Assembly (NCBI GenBank): GCA_044224315.1
Contig: JBGAKR010000008.1
Coordinates: forward strand, 1 to 64,000
Direction of reading: 5' to 3'
Origin: JAGXTF01 sp044224315
GTDB lineage: Bacteria; Bacteroidota; Bacteroidia; NS11-12g; UBA955
DNA length: 64,000 bases
The translations under genes were made by a program, and so were the position numbers. The notes beneath the pieces were generated by a model. The model had not been told where the DNA came from and did not search any database. It worked only from the letters and a program-made list of their open reading frames with translations. How positions within the stretch are numbered: the stretch's first letter is position 1; every line of letters starts with the position of its first letter. This document shows, piece by piece, positions 27,344-36,362 of the stretch.

Positions 27344-29413
27344 TTATTTGGTTGGGTTTTCGACATCCAATGTAGCAGCAAAATAGTTGAGCATGGCCTT
27401 TTTTGTTTTAAATAAACTGTCTTCTATAATCACAGAAAACAGATGAATGATTTGCATTAAATTTTCGATTTCTTTGTCTATATAAGTTTGATTGCTAAAA
27501 TAATCCGCATCGTTTAACACATAATCTTTAATAATTGTGCGGTATTCTTGGGTAATCGATGCTCCATATGCAGGATTTTGTAAGATCTCATTCAAGGCAC
27601 TTTTAAACGGAATTTCAACTTCTTTCAAAATACGCACGTACTGCATTATTTCAGCGAATTGCAGGGTTTGGCTCATAAAGCTGGTGTTTTGGACCAGGTT
27701 GTTAAACACAGTTCCCATATTTTCATAATTTTCCAGGTTGATTTTGAAATGATTGATATGTTCTTCGAAATTTGTAGTTTGATTATTTAAATCTGATAAA
27801 CGAGCTACAGAATGGAAAATTTGATAGTCCTGTGCTTTTACAATGTTTTCAAGTTTGTTTATTTGATCTTCCGCAACCGGTATTAAATTTAAGGCATCCT
27901 TTTTTCTGTATTTGATGCCATTATAATCGAACGATTTAATTTTAAGTTCTCCGCTAGCAATGCTGTTTAAGGTGTGCAAGTCATTTCGTGCACTTAAGTA
28001 TTTAAGAACATTATCTACTTTCTCAGTGCTGAATAGGTCAGATATTTGGAGTTGAACAGGTTGACTCGCTTCTGTATTATTTGGGAAAAAAGGATTATAG
28101 AGGTCGTAATAATTATGAAAAATCTGCGCAAAGCTTTGATCCGAAAATGCTTTTACGAATGCATCTTTAAATTCTTTTAAATCTAATTTGAATGTGGGTT
28201 TATCATAGTTTACTTGTTCAAAAAGTATACGTGTAGAGTTTTCCTGCCACCTTGTAAGATTTTCAAAAATGCTACCTGCGGGCAAATTTTCCTCTACAGC
28301 CACTTGTGACTTCGATTTGAGCATCGCTTCGGATCTTTCCTGGTTGGTTGGGTGCGAGGCCCATTGGTCTTTAATAACCAGTGTAGATGGATTATAACGG
28401 GCAACATAGCTGGCTTCAACTTCGGGCAAGCCAATGATATTTTGGGGTAATGCATTAAACTGCGCCAGGTGTTGCATTACAAAGTCGAATTGCGGATATA
28501 TATTGGCAGTCAAATGTGCATCTTGAATTCGATTTTCGTAAAAGCCCAGGGTAGTAACGAATGCATGATTTGCAAAATCAAGTCTGCGCAGCGATTTTAT
28601 CATGGGCTCGGCGCCTACGATTTGCGTTGCAATTGCATCTGCATGAAATTCCATTTCGCGTGATAATTGGTAATATTGTTTATTCAGCCAGCCATACACT
28701 TTTTCAAGGGCTTTTTGAAACGATTTAATAATTTCAATTGCAAATCGGGTAAAAAATGCAAAAAAACCGTGCAAACTAGCCCAGGATGTGGCGAATTTAT
28801 CAAGGCCTTCATTGTCGTTTAACAAATTATAAATGATTTTATTTACAAAATACACATAGCTGCCCACTTTCATACTGCGTTGAGAGAAATGCCCAAATTC
28901 ATGTGCCAAAATTCCTTTAAGTTCAGTTAAGGAGGTAGCGTTTACTAGGCCAAGTCCAATTACAAGATTTTTTCTAACCGGAAAAAACATACTCCAAAAA
29001 CTTGAATTGTAGAATACGGCAGCATTTACATCAGGGCTTATAAATACCTTTGCTGGCATTTTTGTATTTGTAGCAGCGGTAAGGTCTTCTATAAGTTTGA
29101 AAAGCCGGGGTTCATCTTTTTTCTTAATTTCAATAAAAGTTGAATAATCAGTTTTACTGGTTTTGAATAAAAATTTAATAAGAAAGAATAAAATAAGCAT
29201 ACTAAAACCAAGCACACCAGCCGCGCCTAGTAAGCCCAGCAGATGCGATACTTCGAATGCAAGAAAGTAGGCCAAAATTAGGCTAATAAAAACGATTCCC
29301 AGCGCAATAGCTAATAGAAACAAATAAAAAAGCACAAATCCAATAATAGCGAATATTGAACGCACAATGCCTTTTCGATAATTTTCTGAAATGGGTATTT
29401 CCAATGATTGCAT
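27344..29413 (-). CDS. membrane-bound M48-family zinc metallopeptidase
   Basis: 689 residues. Two hydrophobic segments (about 18-50 and 57-83) anchor the protein. The catalytic motif is His171-Glu-Phe-Gly-His175 in GILAHEFGHFSQ. REMEFHADAIATQI, about 75 residues on, supplies the third zinc ligand, as in HtpX/Ste24-type peptidases. A long helical C-terminal region (about 350-689) has no motif I recognise. M48 proteases degrade damaged membrane or envelope proteins; the substrate here is unknown. The gene is flanked by a separate transcription unit on each side. Confidence 0.88.
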   Translation of the reverse strand: MQSLEIPISENYRKGIVRSIFAIIGFVLFYLFLLAIALGIVFISLILAYFLAFEVSHLLGLLGAAGVLGFSMLILFFLIKFLFKTSKTDYSTFIEIKKKDEPRLFKLIEDLTAATNTKMPAKVFISPDVNAAVFYNSSFWSMFFPVRKNLVIGLGLVNATSLTELKGILAHEFGHFSQRSMKVGSYVYFVNKIIYNLLNDNEGLDKFATSWASLHGFFAFFTRFAIEIIKSFQKALEKVYGWLNKQYYQLSREMEFHADAIATQIVGAEPMIKSLRRLDFANHAFVTTLGFYENRIQDAHLTANIYPQFDFVMQHLAQFNALPQNIIGLPEVEASYVARYNPSTLVIKDQWASHPTNQERSEAMLKSKSQVAVEENLPAGSIFENLTRWQENSTRILFEQVNYDKPTFKLDLKEFKDAFVKAFSDQSFAQIFHNYYDLYNPFFPNNTEASQPVQLQISDLFSTEKVDNVLKYLSARNDLHTLNSIASGELKIKSFDYNGIKYRKKDALNLIPVAEDQINKLENIVKAQDYQIFHSVARLSDLNNQTTNFEEHINHFKINLENYENMGTVFNNLVQNTSFMSQTLQFAEIMQYVRILKEVEIPFKSALNEILQNPAYGASITQEYRTIIKDYVLNDADYFSNQTYIDKEIENLMQIIHLFSVIIEDSLFKTKKAMLNYFAATLDVENPTK

Positions 29414-29470
29414 AATGTTGTTTATGGCAATTATACTAAAAAATTGAATTTACAAGTGCGTATAAAAATA

Positions 29471-29499
29471 AAAAAAGCCCGAAAATTTTCGGGCTTTTT
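29471..29499 (-). terminator. intrinsic terminator after the DinB-like gene
   Basis: Perfect palindrome AAAAAGCCCGAAAA/TTTTCGGGCTTTTT with T-runs on both strands. It follows the stop of the gene at 29516-30034 by 16 bases on the minus strand. The symmetrical form could also stop transcription from the other side. Confidence 0.85.
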
Positions 29500-29515
29500 C
29501 TAAAACAAACGTTTT

Positions 29516-30034
29516 CTATATTGATTGTTGGGCTTTATTTTCCATCATTACATTATAAAAATTGTAATCGGTCATGGGGGCGTCGGTAAAACCCAGGTTG
29601 CGGCCAATGGTTACCAATTGCCCCCTGTGATAAGTGCTGTGATTTACCAGGTGCAACAAGTATTTGTATCGGGGTTGGGTAGAATTAAACCAGGGACTTT
29701 CTACCTTAATGGGTTTCAATAATTCTGCTTCGGTATAAGAGGCAATTTTTTCGGCCAGAATGCGACTGCGGTTCAATAGTCCTTCAAATATTTCTTCGGC
29801 TACCAGATTTTGTACCTCCCAGCGTTGTTCAAATTCATTCACCTCTGCTATTTGTGCGTACCAATAGGCTTCTACACTCCAAATATGGTTGAGGGTTTTT
29901 AAAATACTGGCATAGCTCGATGGGATTTCTTTCCCCATTAATTCGGTTGGCTTTGTGCCTAAAAAGGCAATCAGGGTTTGGTTTGCCCATTGGTTGTAAT
30001 TGGCAAAATCGCTGCTTAAGGTGTGAATACTCAT
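29516..30034 (-). CDS. DinB/YfiT-family putative metalloenzyme
   Basis: 172 residues, four-helix-bundle pattern. The metal-binding histidines are at 50 (TLNHIW), 132 and 136 (LVNHSTYHRGQL), exactly the DinB-family triad. Family members include thiol S-transferases and damage-inducible proteins of unknown reaction. It lies 53 bases downstream of the WYL regulator on the same strand, so that regulator may control it. Confidence 0.88.
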   Translation of the reverse strand: MSIHTLSSDFANYNQWANQTLIAFLGTKPTELMGKEIPSSYASILKTLNHIWSVEAYWYAQIAEVNEFEQRWEVQNLVAEEIFEGLLNRSRILAEKIASYTEAELLKPIKVESPWFNSTQPRYKYLLHLVNHSTYHRGQLVTIGRNLGFTDAPMTDYNFYNVMMENKAQQSI

Positions 30035-30087
30035 GTTTTTGATTTTTTATACCTGCAAAACAAATGGGGCCAAATGACAAGGGTATG

Positions 30088-30795
30088 TCAGGGGTTATTA
30101 AAGGTGGTATATTTTTCGATATATTGTTTTATGGTAAGGTTATGAGACGGGAAAAATTCATCCAGGCAAACCACAGATAGCATGCGGTCTAGTCTGAAGG
30201 CCCTGAAATCGCCCCTAAGCCTGCAATAAGCTGCGAGGGTCCAGTCTTCGGTTACATTGTGATAAATGGCGAATGGTTCTATGATGCGTTCGGTAACTTC
30301 TTCCGTATCGCCTTTTTGATATTTGATTTTTATCAGTTGACAATTGGTAAGGGCTACCTGAATATCAATTAAAAATTTGCTGGTAGTTTGGGCCTGAAAA
30401 TTTTTTCCTATATGTACCCGCGATGTAAGCAATTCAGCCTTTTGTTGTCCGGATTGTTTCAATACCGCTTTAATTTTATTTACCGCACTGCTAAATGCTT
30501 CTACCAAAGAGGCATCCTTGTTTTTCAGAATAATTTGTTCACTGGTAATCAGGGCGTATGATTCTTTTTCGGTGAACATAATGGGCGGTACTTTATAACC
30601 TTCTACGAGGCTATAGCCTTTGCCTTCTTCGGTAATGATGGGCACACCGGATTCTTCCAAAGCCCTGATATCTCTGTAAACGGTGCGAATGCTGACATTG
30701 AATTTACGTGCAATTTCGGTGGAGGTAATCAGTCGCTTGGATAAAAGCAGGGTGAGTATGGCCGTTAAGCGGGATAGGCGGGTGGTTTCTGACAT
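30088..30795 (-). CDS. YafY-type HTH/WYL transcriptional regulator
   Basis: 235 residues. The N-terminal winged helix (residues 1-60) has the HTH sequence STEIARKFNVSIRTVYRDIR. The WYL domain follows from about 135 (LIKIKYQKGDTEEVTERIIEPFAI ... WTLAAYCRLRGDFRAFRLDRM, broken by the ligand pocket). WYL regulators sense ligands such as nucleotides or ssDNA; the ligand here is unknown. It is the first gene of a likely pair with the DinB-like gene. Confidence 0.9.
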   Translation of the reverse strand: MSETTRLSRLTAILTLLLSKRLITSTEIARKFNVSIRTVYRDIRALEESGVPIITEEGKGYSLVEGYKVPPIMFTEKESYALITSEQIILKNKDASLVEAFSSAVNKIKAVLKQSGQQKAELLTSRVHIGKNFQAQTTSKFLIDIQVALTNCQLIKIKYQKGDTEEVTERIIEPFAIYHNVTEDWTLAAYCRLRGDFRAFRLDRMLSVVCLDEFFPSHNLTIKQYIEKYTTFNNP

Positions 30796-31182
30796 GAATG
30801 GAATTACGAAGTACGTTTAAAATTATGAATTATGAATTGTGTCCGCCCACCTTTGGTGTGGCGGAGTGAATGAGACAGCCTATTTTAATGTTTAATGCTT
30901 GCCCGACTGCTTTTGAGGCAGGTTTAATGGAACAGCCTTGCTTAAATTCAAGGCTTAATATCTGTTTAATGATACAATTATTCTTGATTTTATAATACGT
31001 AATCAAAAATTGTGAATTGTGAATTATGAATGAGACAGCCTCCCAATTACCCAATCCACCAATCCTCTAATCCACCTCGGCCGTACTTTTTAAAGAAAAG
31101 GGAACACCAATCCTCTAATCGACCAATGAACTATTCAACCAATCAACCAATCCTCCAATTGACCAATCAACCAATCTACTAT
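30796..31182. repeat. intergenic low-complexity island A
   Basis: 387 bases without a credible gene. It contains: GAATTATGAATTGTG-type words at both 30822-30840 and 31008-31031; the word GAGACAGCC at about 30872 and 31032; a hairpin CCGCCCACC-TTT-GGTGTGGCGG (30843-30864, one bulge); and from 31041 to 31187 a run of imperfect 10-12-base words of the CCAATCCTCTAAT / CCAATCAACC type. Parts of it recur in island C (54728-54999). A 74-codon frame across it is built from these words and looks fortuitous. Confidence 0.6.
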
Positions 31183-31551
31183 TCAACTTCCCTTCCCATA
31201 CTTCATCCTATTTTCTTCTACCCTGAATTGGATAATTTTAGAAATTAAATCATACGGAATGGGTTCGTTCAATTGGAATTGGACGGAGCCTTTGCCTTGT
31301 TTGTATGCAGCCAGTTCTTTTTTAAATTCGGCATGGCCCGAAGGGGTGGCGTATAAGCCAATATGGTGGGTAAATGCGGCGAAATATACCAGCGGTTTTT
31401 TGTAGGTTTTGTATCCGGGCATTCCATAAGCCATAGCTTCCTCGGCTTCCGGGGCCAGTTTTTTTACCATTTCGCGCAGTTTGGTTAAGTGCTTTTTAAC
31501 GTCCGGTGGAAATGAATCTATGTATGCAACAACTGTTTCCTGTGTTTTCAT
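31183..31551 (-). CDS. DUF1801 (YdhG-like) protein
   Basis: 122 residues. Family features are AYIDSFPPDVKKHLTKLREM at the N-terminus, EEAMAYGMPGYKTYKKPLVYFAAF, HIGLYATPSGHAEFKKEL and the C-terminal PIPYDLISKIIQFRVEEN. Related proteins include a Bacillus iron chaperone-like protein, but most have no known role. It is cytoplasmic. It has its own -7 box. Confidence 0.85.
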   Translation of the reverse strand: MKTQETVVAYIDSFPPDVKKHLTKLREMVKKLAPEAEEAMAYGMPGYKTYKKPLVYFAAFTHHIGLYATPSGHAEFKKELAAYKQGKGSVQFQLNEPIPYDLISKIIQFRVEENRMKYGKGS

Positions 31552-31561
31552 TTTGTGTATT

Positions 31562-31569
31562 CAAAAATA
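31562..31569 (-). promoter_or_regulatory. -7 box for the DUF1801 gene
   Basis: Minus-strand TATTTTTG, exact TAnnTTTG, ten bases before the ATG at 31551. Confidence 0.45.
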
Positions 31570-31611
31570 AAAATAATGGAATACAAACCAAATCAATTTT
31601 AAGACGGAATG

Positions 31612-32133
31612 TTAATTGTTTTCAATTTTATACCAATTATGCAATTCTCCATCATAATTGAAATTTTGTAAAAATTGCATGCCTATTTTGGTAAGAATGC
31701 GGTTGGAGGCATGGTTTAAAACGTGGGCAGCGGCATAAATTTCGGTCAATTGCATGGAGTTGAATCCATAATCAAGAGAGGCAATAGCCCCCTCCGTGGC
31801 AAATCCCTGCCCCCAAAATTTGCGGATAATCCGGTAACCTACATCATAATATTCGGGCAGCGGACTTTGATCATCCCGGTTTAGTTTTAATCCCACCCAG
31901 CCTATAAATTCCATGGTACTCTTATTTACCATTGCCCAGCGTCCAATGCCGTTTTCGGTATATTGTGTTTGTACAAATTTAATTACCTCCTCGGCTTGTT
32001 TTATTTCCGAAATAGGTTTATTGCCCAAAAAACGATGCACTTCGGGGTCTGAATCCAATTCGAACATGCCAGCTGCATCTGAGTCTTTAAATTCTCTTAG
32101 GATTAACCGTGGCGTCTCAATTATTAAGGTCAT
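31612..32133 (-). CDS. GNAT acetyltransferase, RimJ/RimL-like
   Basis: 173 residues. RLILREFKDSDAAGMFELDSD at the N-terminus, YDVGYRIIRKFWGQGFATEGA (acetyl-CoA pyrophosphate loop, about 95-115) and AAHVLNHASNRILTKIGM follow the Acetyltransf_3 pattern used for ribosomal-protein or antibiotic N-acetylation. The start lies one base after the stop of the VOC gene, so the two are translationally linked. Substrate unknown. Confidence 0.88.
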   Translation of the reverse strand: MTLIIETPRLILREFKDSDAAGMFELDSDPEVHRFLGNKPISEIKQAEEVIKFVQTQYTENGIGRWAMVNKSTMEFIGWVGLKLNRDDQSPLPEYYDVGYRIIRKFWGQGFATEGAIASLDYGFNSMQLTEIYAAAHVLNHASNRILTKIGMQFLQNFNYDGELHNWYKIENN

Positions 32134-32134
32134 G

Positions 32135-32494
32135 CTATATTAATTCTTCCCCAAAAGTTAAGAGATTACTGTCTGGATCGAGCAATGAGAATTCACGAAT
32201 GCCCCAGGGTTTCATTTGCAAATGGCCTGCAGGATGTATGGTTACCTGATTTTGAACCAGCTGATGATAATATTGTTCAATATTTGCGCAGCGAATATAA
32301 ATTTGTCCGTAATTCTCGGCCGGATTAAGGTTGGTGAATTCAAAAAAGTGGATTTCAATCTGGTCTTTGCGTAAAATTAAATACCCCTCGTAATCCATAG
32401 CCCCGGCATCTTCAAAACCCAGTTGTTGCAGGTAAAAACTGCGGGTGATTTCCTTGTTGCGCATGGGTAGTTTGGGGTGAACGTGGGTTAGCAT
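32135..32494 (-). CDS. VOC-superfamily (glyoxalase/bleomycin-resistance) protein
   Basis: 119 residues from the ATG at 32494 (MLTHVHPKLPMRN); the upstream ATG at 32530 would add 12 hydrophobic residues that do not fit the fold. Two beta-alpha-beta-beta-beta modules are visible: TRSFYLQQLGFEDAG and DQIEIHFFEF, then GQIYIRCANIEQYYHQL and WGIREFSLLDPDSNLLTFGE. It resembles binding-type bleomycin-resistance proteins. It is coupled to the acetyltransferase downstream. Confidence 0.85.
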   Translation of the reverse strand: MLTHVHPKLPMRNKEITRSFYLQQLGFEDAGAMDYEGYLILRKDQIEIHFFEFTNLNPAENYGQIYIRCANIEQYYHQLVQNQVTIHPAGHLQMKPWGIREFSLLDPDSNLLTFGEELI

Positions 32495-32594
32495 TAGGCA
32501 AATATCAAATAAAAAAAGGATTGAATTCAATCTTCTGCTGCAATTTTGTGAAACGTATTTGCAATCAGAATATCTAAATAAACATGTCTAATAT

Positions 32595-33062
32595 TTACTT
32601 TAAGGCAGTTGTCGTGGCTATCACTTGATTATTACCTGATTTATTTGCAGAAATACTATAGGGATCCTTTTTGTAGAAAAGCTTTTCAGAGACCTTGATA
32701 AAACCATTCTCCTTGATTTTTACATCGTTATTAACTTTTCTAAAATCGTAAGCAATGACAATGGAACGCAGTTTTTTTCGCTTTTTAAAGATTACAAGGC
32801 TATCCGGAAAAATACTAACCTGGCCAACTGTTACCAATACCTCTTGGTAGCCCATTTCCTTCAAGCGCTTTTGTAAGTAGAGATTGCTTTTGTCGTCGAC
32901 GTTATATGTTGTAATGTGTCTGTTTAGAATATATTTGGCAGTGGCAGTAATATAATTGGCATTGTGTTTTAGTTCTTTTATTTCAATCTGTTTGATAAAG
33001 CATCCAGAAAAGCTGACTGCACATATTGTAGCTGTTATACAGATCAATAGTAGTGTTCTCAT
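32595..33062 (-). CDS. small lipoprotein of unknown function
   Basis: 155 residues. The N-terminus MRTLLLICITATICAVSFSGC ends in a good lipobox (FSGC), so it is predicted to be a lipoprotein. The mature part is basic, with a beta-rich pattern (EVLVTVGQVSIFPDSLVIFKK) and a Lys-rich middle. I do not recognise a family. It is isolated, with no promoter box that I can point to. Confidence 0.6.
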   Translation of the reverse strand: MRTLLLICITATICAVSFSGCFIKQIEIKELKHNANYITATAKYILNRHITTYNVDDKSNLYLQKRLKEMGYQEVLVTVGQVSIFPDSLVIFKKRKKLRSIVIAYDFRKVNNDVKIKENGFIKVSEKLFYKKDPYSISANKSGNNQVIATTTALK

Positions 33063-33129
33063 TTGAAAGTAGAATAACTGTTTTCGTTATTAATACGGAT
33101 TCATCTATGTTGTTGTTACAGGTGTCGTT

Positions 33130-33810
33130 TTATTTTGACCTTTTCATGAATGCCAATGAGAGCAAAGCCAGCATTGCGGCTAATGCCAGGGTAATCCAAA
33201 CGTTTCGTTCCCGGGTTACGGTTTTTAATTCTTTAGCCAAATCCAAATGAATGGGAAGTGGAACATAATTATTTTGTTTGTCTTTTAATTCTAAATGCGA
33301 TTCCCAATTCATAGTATCTAAGGTTTTTTTGTCAAGCTGTACCCATTTATTTATTTCTTGAATTTCTGGGATTTGACTATTAGAATCTAAATATTGACTC
33401 AAATTGTATTGACTGATTATTCTGGTCCTTGCGCATCCATTTGTGGTGAGAATTCCTTGAGAATAATCTTTGTAAGCAAAAACCAGATAAAACCCGTTTT
33501 GAATAAATTCAATCCCACATCCTTCATTTGAACGATCCAAAAGCGACACAATCGGAACTTGATGAAATTTTTGTAAAGCTATGGATTTAATCACTTTAAT
33601 ATCTGGCCCTTTTATAAATTTTAATACCTCAAAGTCATTGATTTTTAAGGGCAGTGCCAATTTGCCATTAAAGTATGAATTGCCTTTAAATTTGCCAATG
33701 AAAATAACTTCAGAAGACTTATATGAACTTTCAATGCTGGGGATATTGCATGAGCAAGTGAACAAATAATTGGACCAGAATGCAGTGAGAAATAAGAAAA
33801 TTGTTTTCAT
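33130..33810 (-). CDS. TIMP/netrin-like exported protein with C-terminal membrane anchor
   Basis: ATG at 33810 (MKTIFLFLTAF) preferred; an upstream TTG at 33822 adds four residues. The signal peptide ends just before CSCNIPSIESSYKSSEVIFIGKF. The Cys-x-Cys right at the mature N-terminus followed by an 'FIGK' strand is the pattern of TIMP/NTR (OB-fold) domains. Further cysteines occur at EGCGIEF and NGCARTR, fitting disulfides to the first two. A C-terminal transmembrane helix (WITLALAAMLALLSLAF) with a basic end anchors it. In animals such domains inhibit metalloproteases; bacterial copies have no known target. The family call is moderately sure. Confidence 0.6.
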   Translation of the reverse strand: MKTIFLFLTAFWSNYLFTCSCNIPSIESSYKSSEVIFIGKFKGNSYFNGKLALPLKINDFEVLKFIKGPDIKVIKSIALQKFHQVPIVSLLDRSNEGCGIEFIQNGFYLVFAYKDYSQGILTTNGCARTRIISQYNLSQYLDSNSQIPEIQEINKWVQLDKKTLDTMNWESHLELKDKQNNYVPLPIHLDLAKELKTVTRERNVWITLALAAMLALLSLAFMKRSK

Positions 33811-33876
33811 AAATGGTTTCAATTCAAACGTTTAAATAGCATTTACTTTGTTTGAATAAAGTAAAACAATTGCTAA

Positions 33877-34443
33877 TCACACCCGCAAACACCCTCTGAA
33901 TCCACGGGCGGCGTAGTAGGATTGGGCACCATTGTGGTAAAACCATACGGTATCGTACCGGCAATCGCCAAACATGGCCCCATCCAACTTGCGAATGGAA
34001 GCAGGGGTTTCTACCCAGCTGGAGGTTTTAGTATCGAATTTACCCAGGGTTTGTAAAAACCGGTATTGGGCTTCGTTCAGCACACTAATTCCCATTGCAG
34101 CGGCCATTGCCATTGCGCTATCCATGGGTTTATACTCCTTGCGGTCGTCGCGTGCCTTTTGATCGTAACAAAGGCTTCTGCGGCCTTTGGGTGACTCTGC
34201 CGCGCAATCGAAAAAGATGAATTCCCCGGTTTTGGCATCAAAATCCACCACATCGGGTTCCCCGCCGGTATCCTCCATTTCCTGCAAACTCCACAGTTTA
34301 TCTGTTTTATTGAGCCTGGCTTCCACATCGGCCCAGAGGACATTTGGGTGCCGCTTTTTGTTTTTTTCAAACCGAACTTTTAGTATTTTAATCAATTCGG
34401 TTATTTCGTTTTCAGATAGGGAAGGGGCTACTTTTTTTGCCAT
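33877..34443 (-). CDS. DUF4256 protein
   Basis: 188 residues, cytoplasmic. Conserved words: LIKILKVRFEKNKKRHPNV, WSLQEMEDTGGEPDVVD, GEFIFFDCAAESPKGRRS, CYDQKARDDRKEYKP, GDCRYDTVWFYHNGAQSYYA. They match the DUF4256 family, whose function is unknown. The Ser/Cys/Arg-rich motif CAAESPKGRRSLCYD looks like an active-site patch, but this is only appearance. Confidence 0.8.
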   Translation of the reverse strand: MAKKVAPSLSENEITELIKILKVRFEKNKKRHPNVLWADVEARLNKTDKLWSLQEMEDTGGEPDVVDFDAKTGEFIFFDCAAESPKGRRSLCYDQKARDDRKEYKPMDSAMAMAAAMGISVLNEAQYRFLQTLGKFDTKTSSWVETPASIRKLDGAMFGDCRYDTVWFYHNGAQSYYAARGFRGCLRV

Positions 34444-34520
34444 AGGGTTGAGATTGGTATTGCGAATTTAGGGAGGCCGGTGGATTAATTAATAAATTGT
34501 TTATCTGATTTTGTAGGCTC

Positions 34521-35429
34521 TTATTGTCTTTTAACCTTTAAGTACTGCCAATTTGAATAATAGGTTTTACTTAAGCCTATCGTATTTTCGGAAGGACGGA
34601 TTGCCAACCGAATTGTATATACACCCGGATATGGAAATTGGTGCAATGAACCAATATTTAATGAATATATAAATGATTCCCCTTTTTGCAGCAGGGTATT
34701 GGATGCCGGGCTTGTAGTGCTTGATGTGGACTGATGATAAAAGTTAAATTTATCTCCTTTGGAATTCATGGCCTCCAGATAAAGTGCACTTTTGCTGCGT
34801 GCAATGTCATAATGTAATATGGAATTCAAAATAGTAACCGGTGATGCATTTGTGTTTTTTAACTCTATGTTTGCCATGCAATCAGACATGTTCATGGAAT
34901 TATGCGGAGAAGTGATATAAATAGTCTTGTTCGTTAACGTCAATGTTAGAATTAGATTGGTATCCGGGTTGTTGCGAAAACTGGTATCTGGCGGCATCGG
35001 TACATATTCGGCAATATAATTGGCTCCTTTTGTACCAGCATTTAGCCAGGCTTTTTTGGCACCGTAAATGTCTCCAATATTCAAAAGATGCAAGCCTAAA
35101 TTTGTAAAACGCATTATTAATTTATCTTTATCTTTGGTGTACATAATGGCAGCGTGAAAGTCGGCAAGTGCACCATCAATATCCTTTTTTGTATCGAATT
35201 TGGCAACCCCCCGGGTGGTTAAAACTTTAGGATTGTGAGGTTCCAGGCTATCTACTTTATTTAAAATCAAAATTATTTTATCATAATTTGAGAATAGGTG
35301 CCATTGCATGTTTAAGGCTTTTTGAAATAATTATCGGGCTTCTTTGTTTTTTATTGTTTCCGGGTCCGTTTCCAGATTTTTAAATCCGAATGAAACTATG
35401 AGCAAGCCGGTAATTAATAGTAATTTCAA
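34521..35429 (-). pseudogene. exported TPR-containing protein interrupted by an in-frame TAA
   Basis: From the ATG at 35309 the frame encodes 262 residues: one TPR-like unit (PKVLTTRGVAKFDTKKDIDG ... LADFHAAIMY) and a beta-rich C-terminal domain. It has no signal peptide. In the same frame, upstream, a TTG at 35429 begins MKLLLITGLLIVSFGFKN, a clean signal peptide, then LETDPETIKNKEAR, and then TAA (35331-35333). After the stop the frame continues LFQKALN into the ATG. The TTG overlaps the stop of the upstream gene as TTGA, the kind of coupling used throughout this operon. The intact gene was therefore probably about 302 codons. This is either a recent nonsense mutation or a sequence error. 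A cytoplasmic short form from 35309 is possible but less likely. Confidence 0.65.
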
Positions 35430-36103
35430 ATTTTTAATTGATGGTAAATTATGGCGTTTGTACATTCTTTGAATTGGGTGGTTTTAGTTTCATTCTTTTT
35501 TAAATTATAGTATTGAATCGCAAACTCCAATTCCAAAGGATATTGGTATCCATAAAGGGTATCTTTGATTCCGTTTTCTTTCCGGATAACCAATCCACCT
35601 GCATTATAAGCGCCATTTGCCTGTGAAATGTTCAATTTGTTTTCGGGTATATTTATTTCCTGCTCCCAAATGGATTGATTCAACCACTGCTCTGGAATAG
35701 AATCGAAATGGGTACTGACTACAATACTTGCTTTATCATAAGCTCCGGATGTTTCGTTATAAATATAAAATTCATCACTGCGGCGATCAATGGGGTTTTT
35801 GCTTACTATTTTATGCATAATACCCGGACATTCAGCAGTTCCTTCCAATTGGTCTTGCAACCAGCCGGCAAAAGATTGTTTGTCATAGCCGCGAAATTCT
35901 GAATTGTTTAAAGTAACGCTATAATTCTTTTTTAATAGTTGATCAACACGGTTTTCCCATGTTTTATATGTGCCAGCCGGGGGGCTGAGTGTAACCTCAA
36001 ATAGGGGGATTCCCACAGCGGGTGTCTGTTTTTCTAATTGCACTCGATTTTTACAAGCCAAGCAAGCAATCACTATTATAATGGTAATATATCTCATCTT
36101 CAT
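35426..36103 (-). CDS. lipoprotein of unknown function
   Basis: The ATG at 36103 overlaps the stop of the preceding gene as ATGA and gives MKMRYITIIIVIAC, a short signal with lipobox VIAC. 225 residues. The mature part (VGIPLFEVTLSPPAGTYKTW ... IIYHQLKI) is a mixed alpha/beta domain without a family I know. It is the third gene of a four-gene operon of exported proteins, coupled at both ends (ATGA upstream, TTGA downstream). Confidence 0.65.
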   Translation of the reverse strand: MKMRYITIIIVIACLACKNRVQLEKQTPAVGIPLFEVTLSPPAGTYKTWENRVDQLLKKNYSVTLNNSEFRGYDKQSFAGWLQDQLEGTAECPGIMHKIVSKNPIDRRSDEFYIYNETSGAYDKASIVVSTHFDSIPEQWLNQSIWEQEINIPENKLNISQANGAYNAGGLVIRKENGIKDTLYGYQYPLELEFAIQYYNLKKNETKTTQFKECTNAIIYHQLKI

Positions 36104-36354
36104 TTTTCCTTTTTTAATATTATTATCACCCAATGACTCAATAGAATACCATTTAAAACCAAATAGTAAATCCAAACATATTTCATGTATGATGTCTGGC
36201 ATGGAGGGCAGTCACCCGCGTCCGGACAGGGAGTGCAGTTGAGGGAAATTTTGTTAAATCCATATTTCAGAGCAAGCAACAGATTGCCCAAAATGGTAAT
36301 AATGAGCCACCTTCTGGGTTTAAATTTATATTTATCAATAATTGTTGATTTCAC
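36100..36354 (-). CDS. small two-helix membrane protein with Cys-rich loop
   Basis: 84 residues. Two hydrophobic helices (about 15-32 and 58-78) flank a loop CTPCPDAGDCPPCQ with four cysteines, which could bind a metal or form disulfides outside the membrane. The stop overlaps the next start as ATGA and the ATG lies eight bases after the upstream gene, which supports it as a real gene despite its size. No family recognised. Confidence 0.6.
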   Translation of the reverse strand: MKSTIIDKYKFKPRRWLIITILGNLLLALKYGFNKISLNCTPCPDAGDCPPCQTSYMKYVWIYYLVLNGILLSHWVIIILKKEK

Positions 36355-36362
36355 AAGATAGA

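Noticed and set aside
30830..31054. Small open frame in island A (74 codons)
   Set aside because: Its sequence is made of the repeated island words and has neither a promoter nor domain features.
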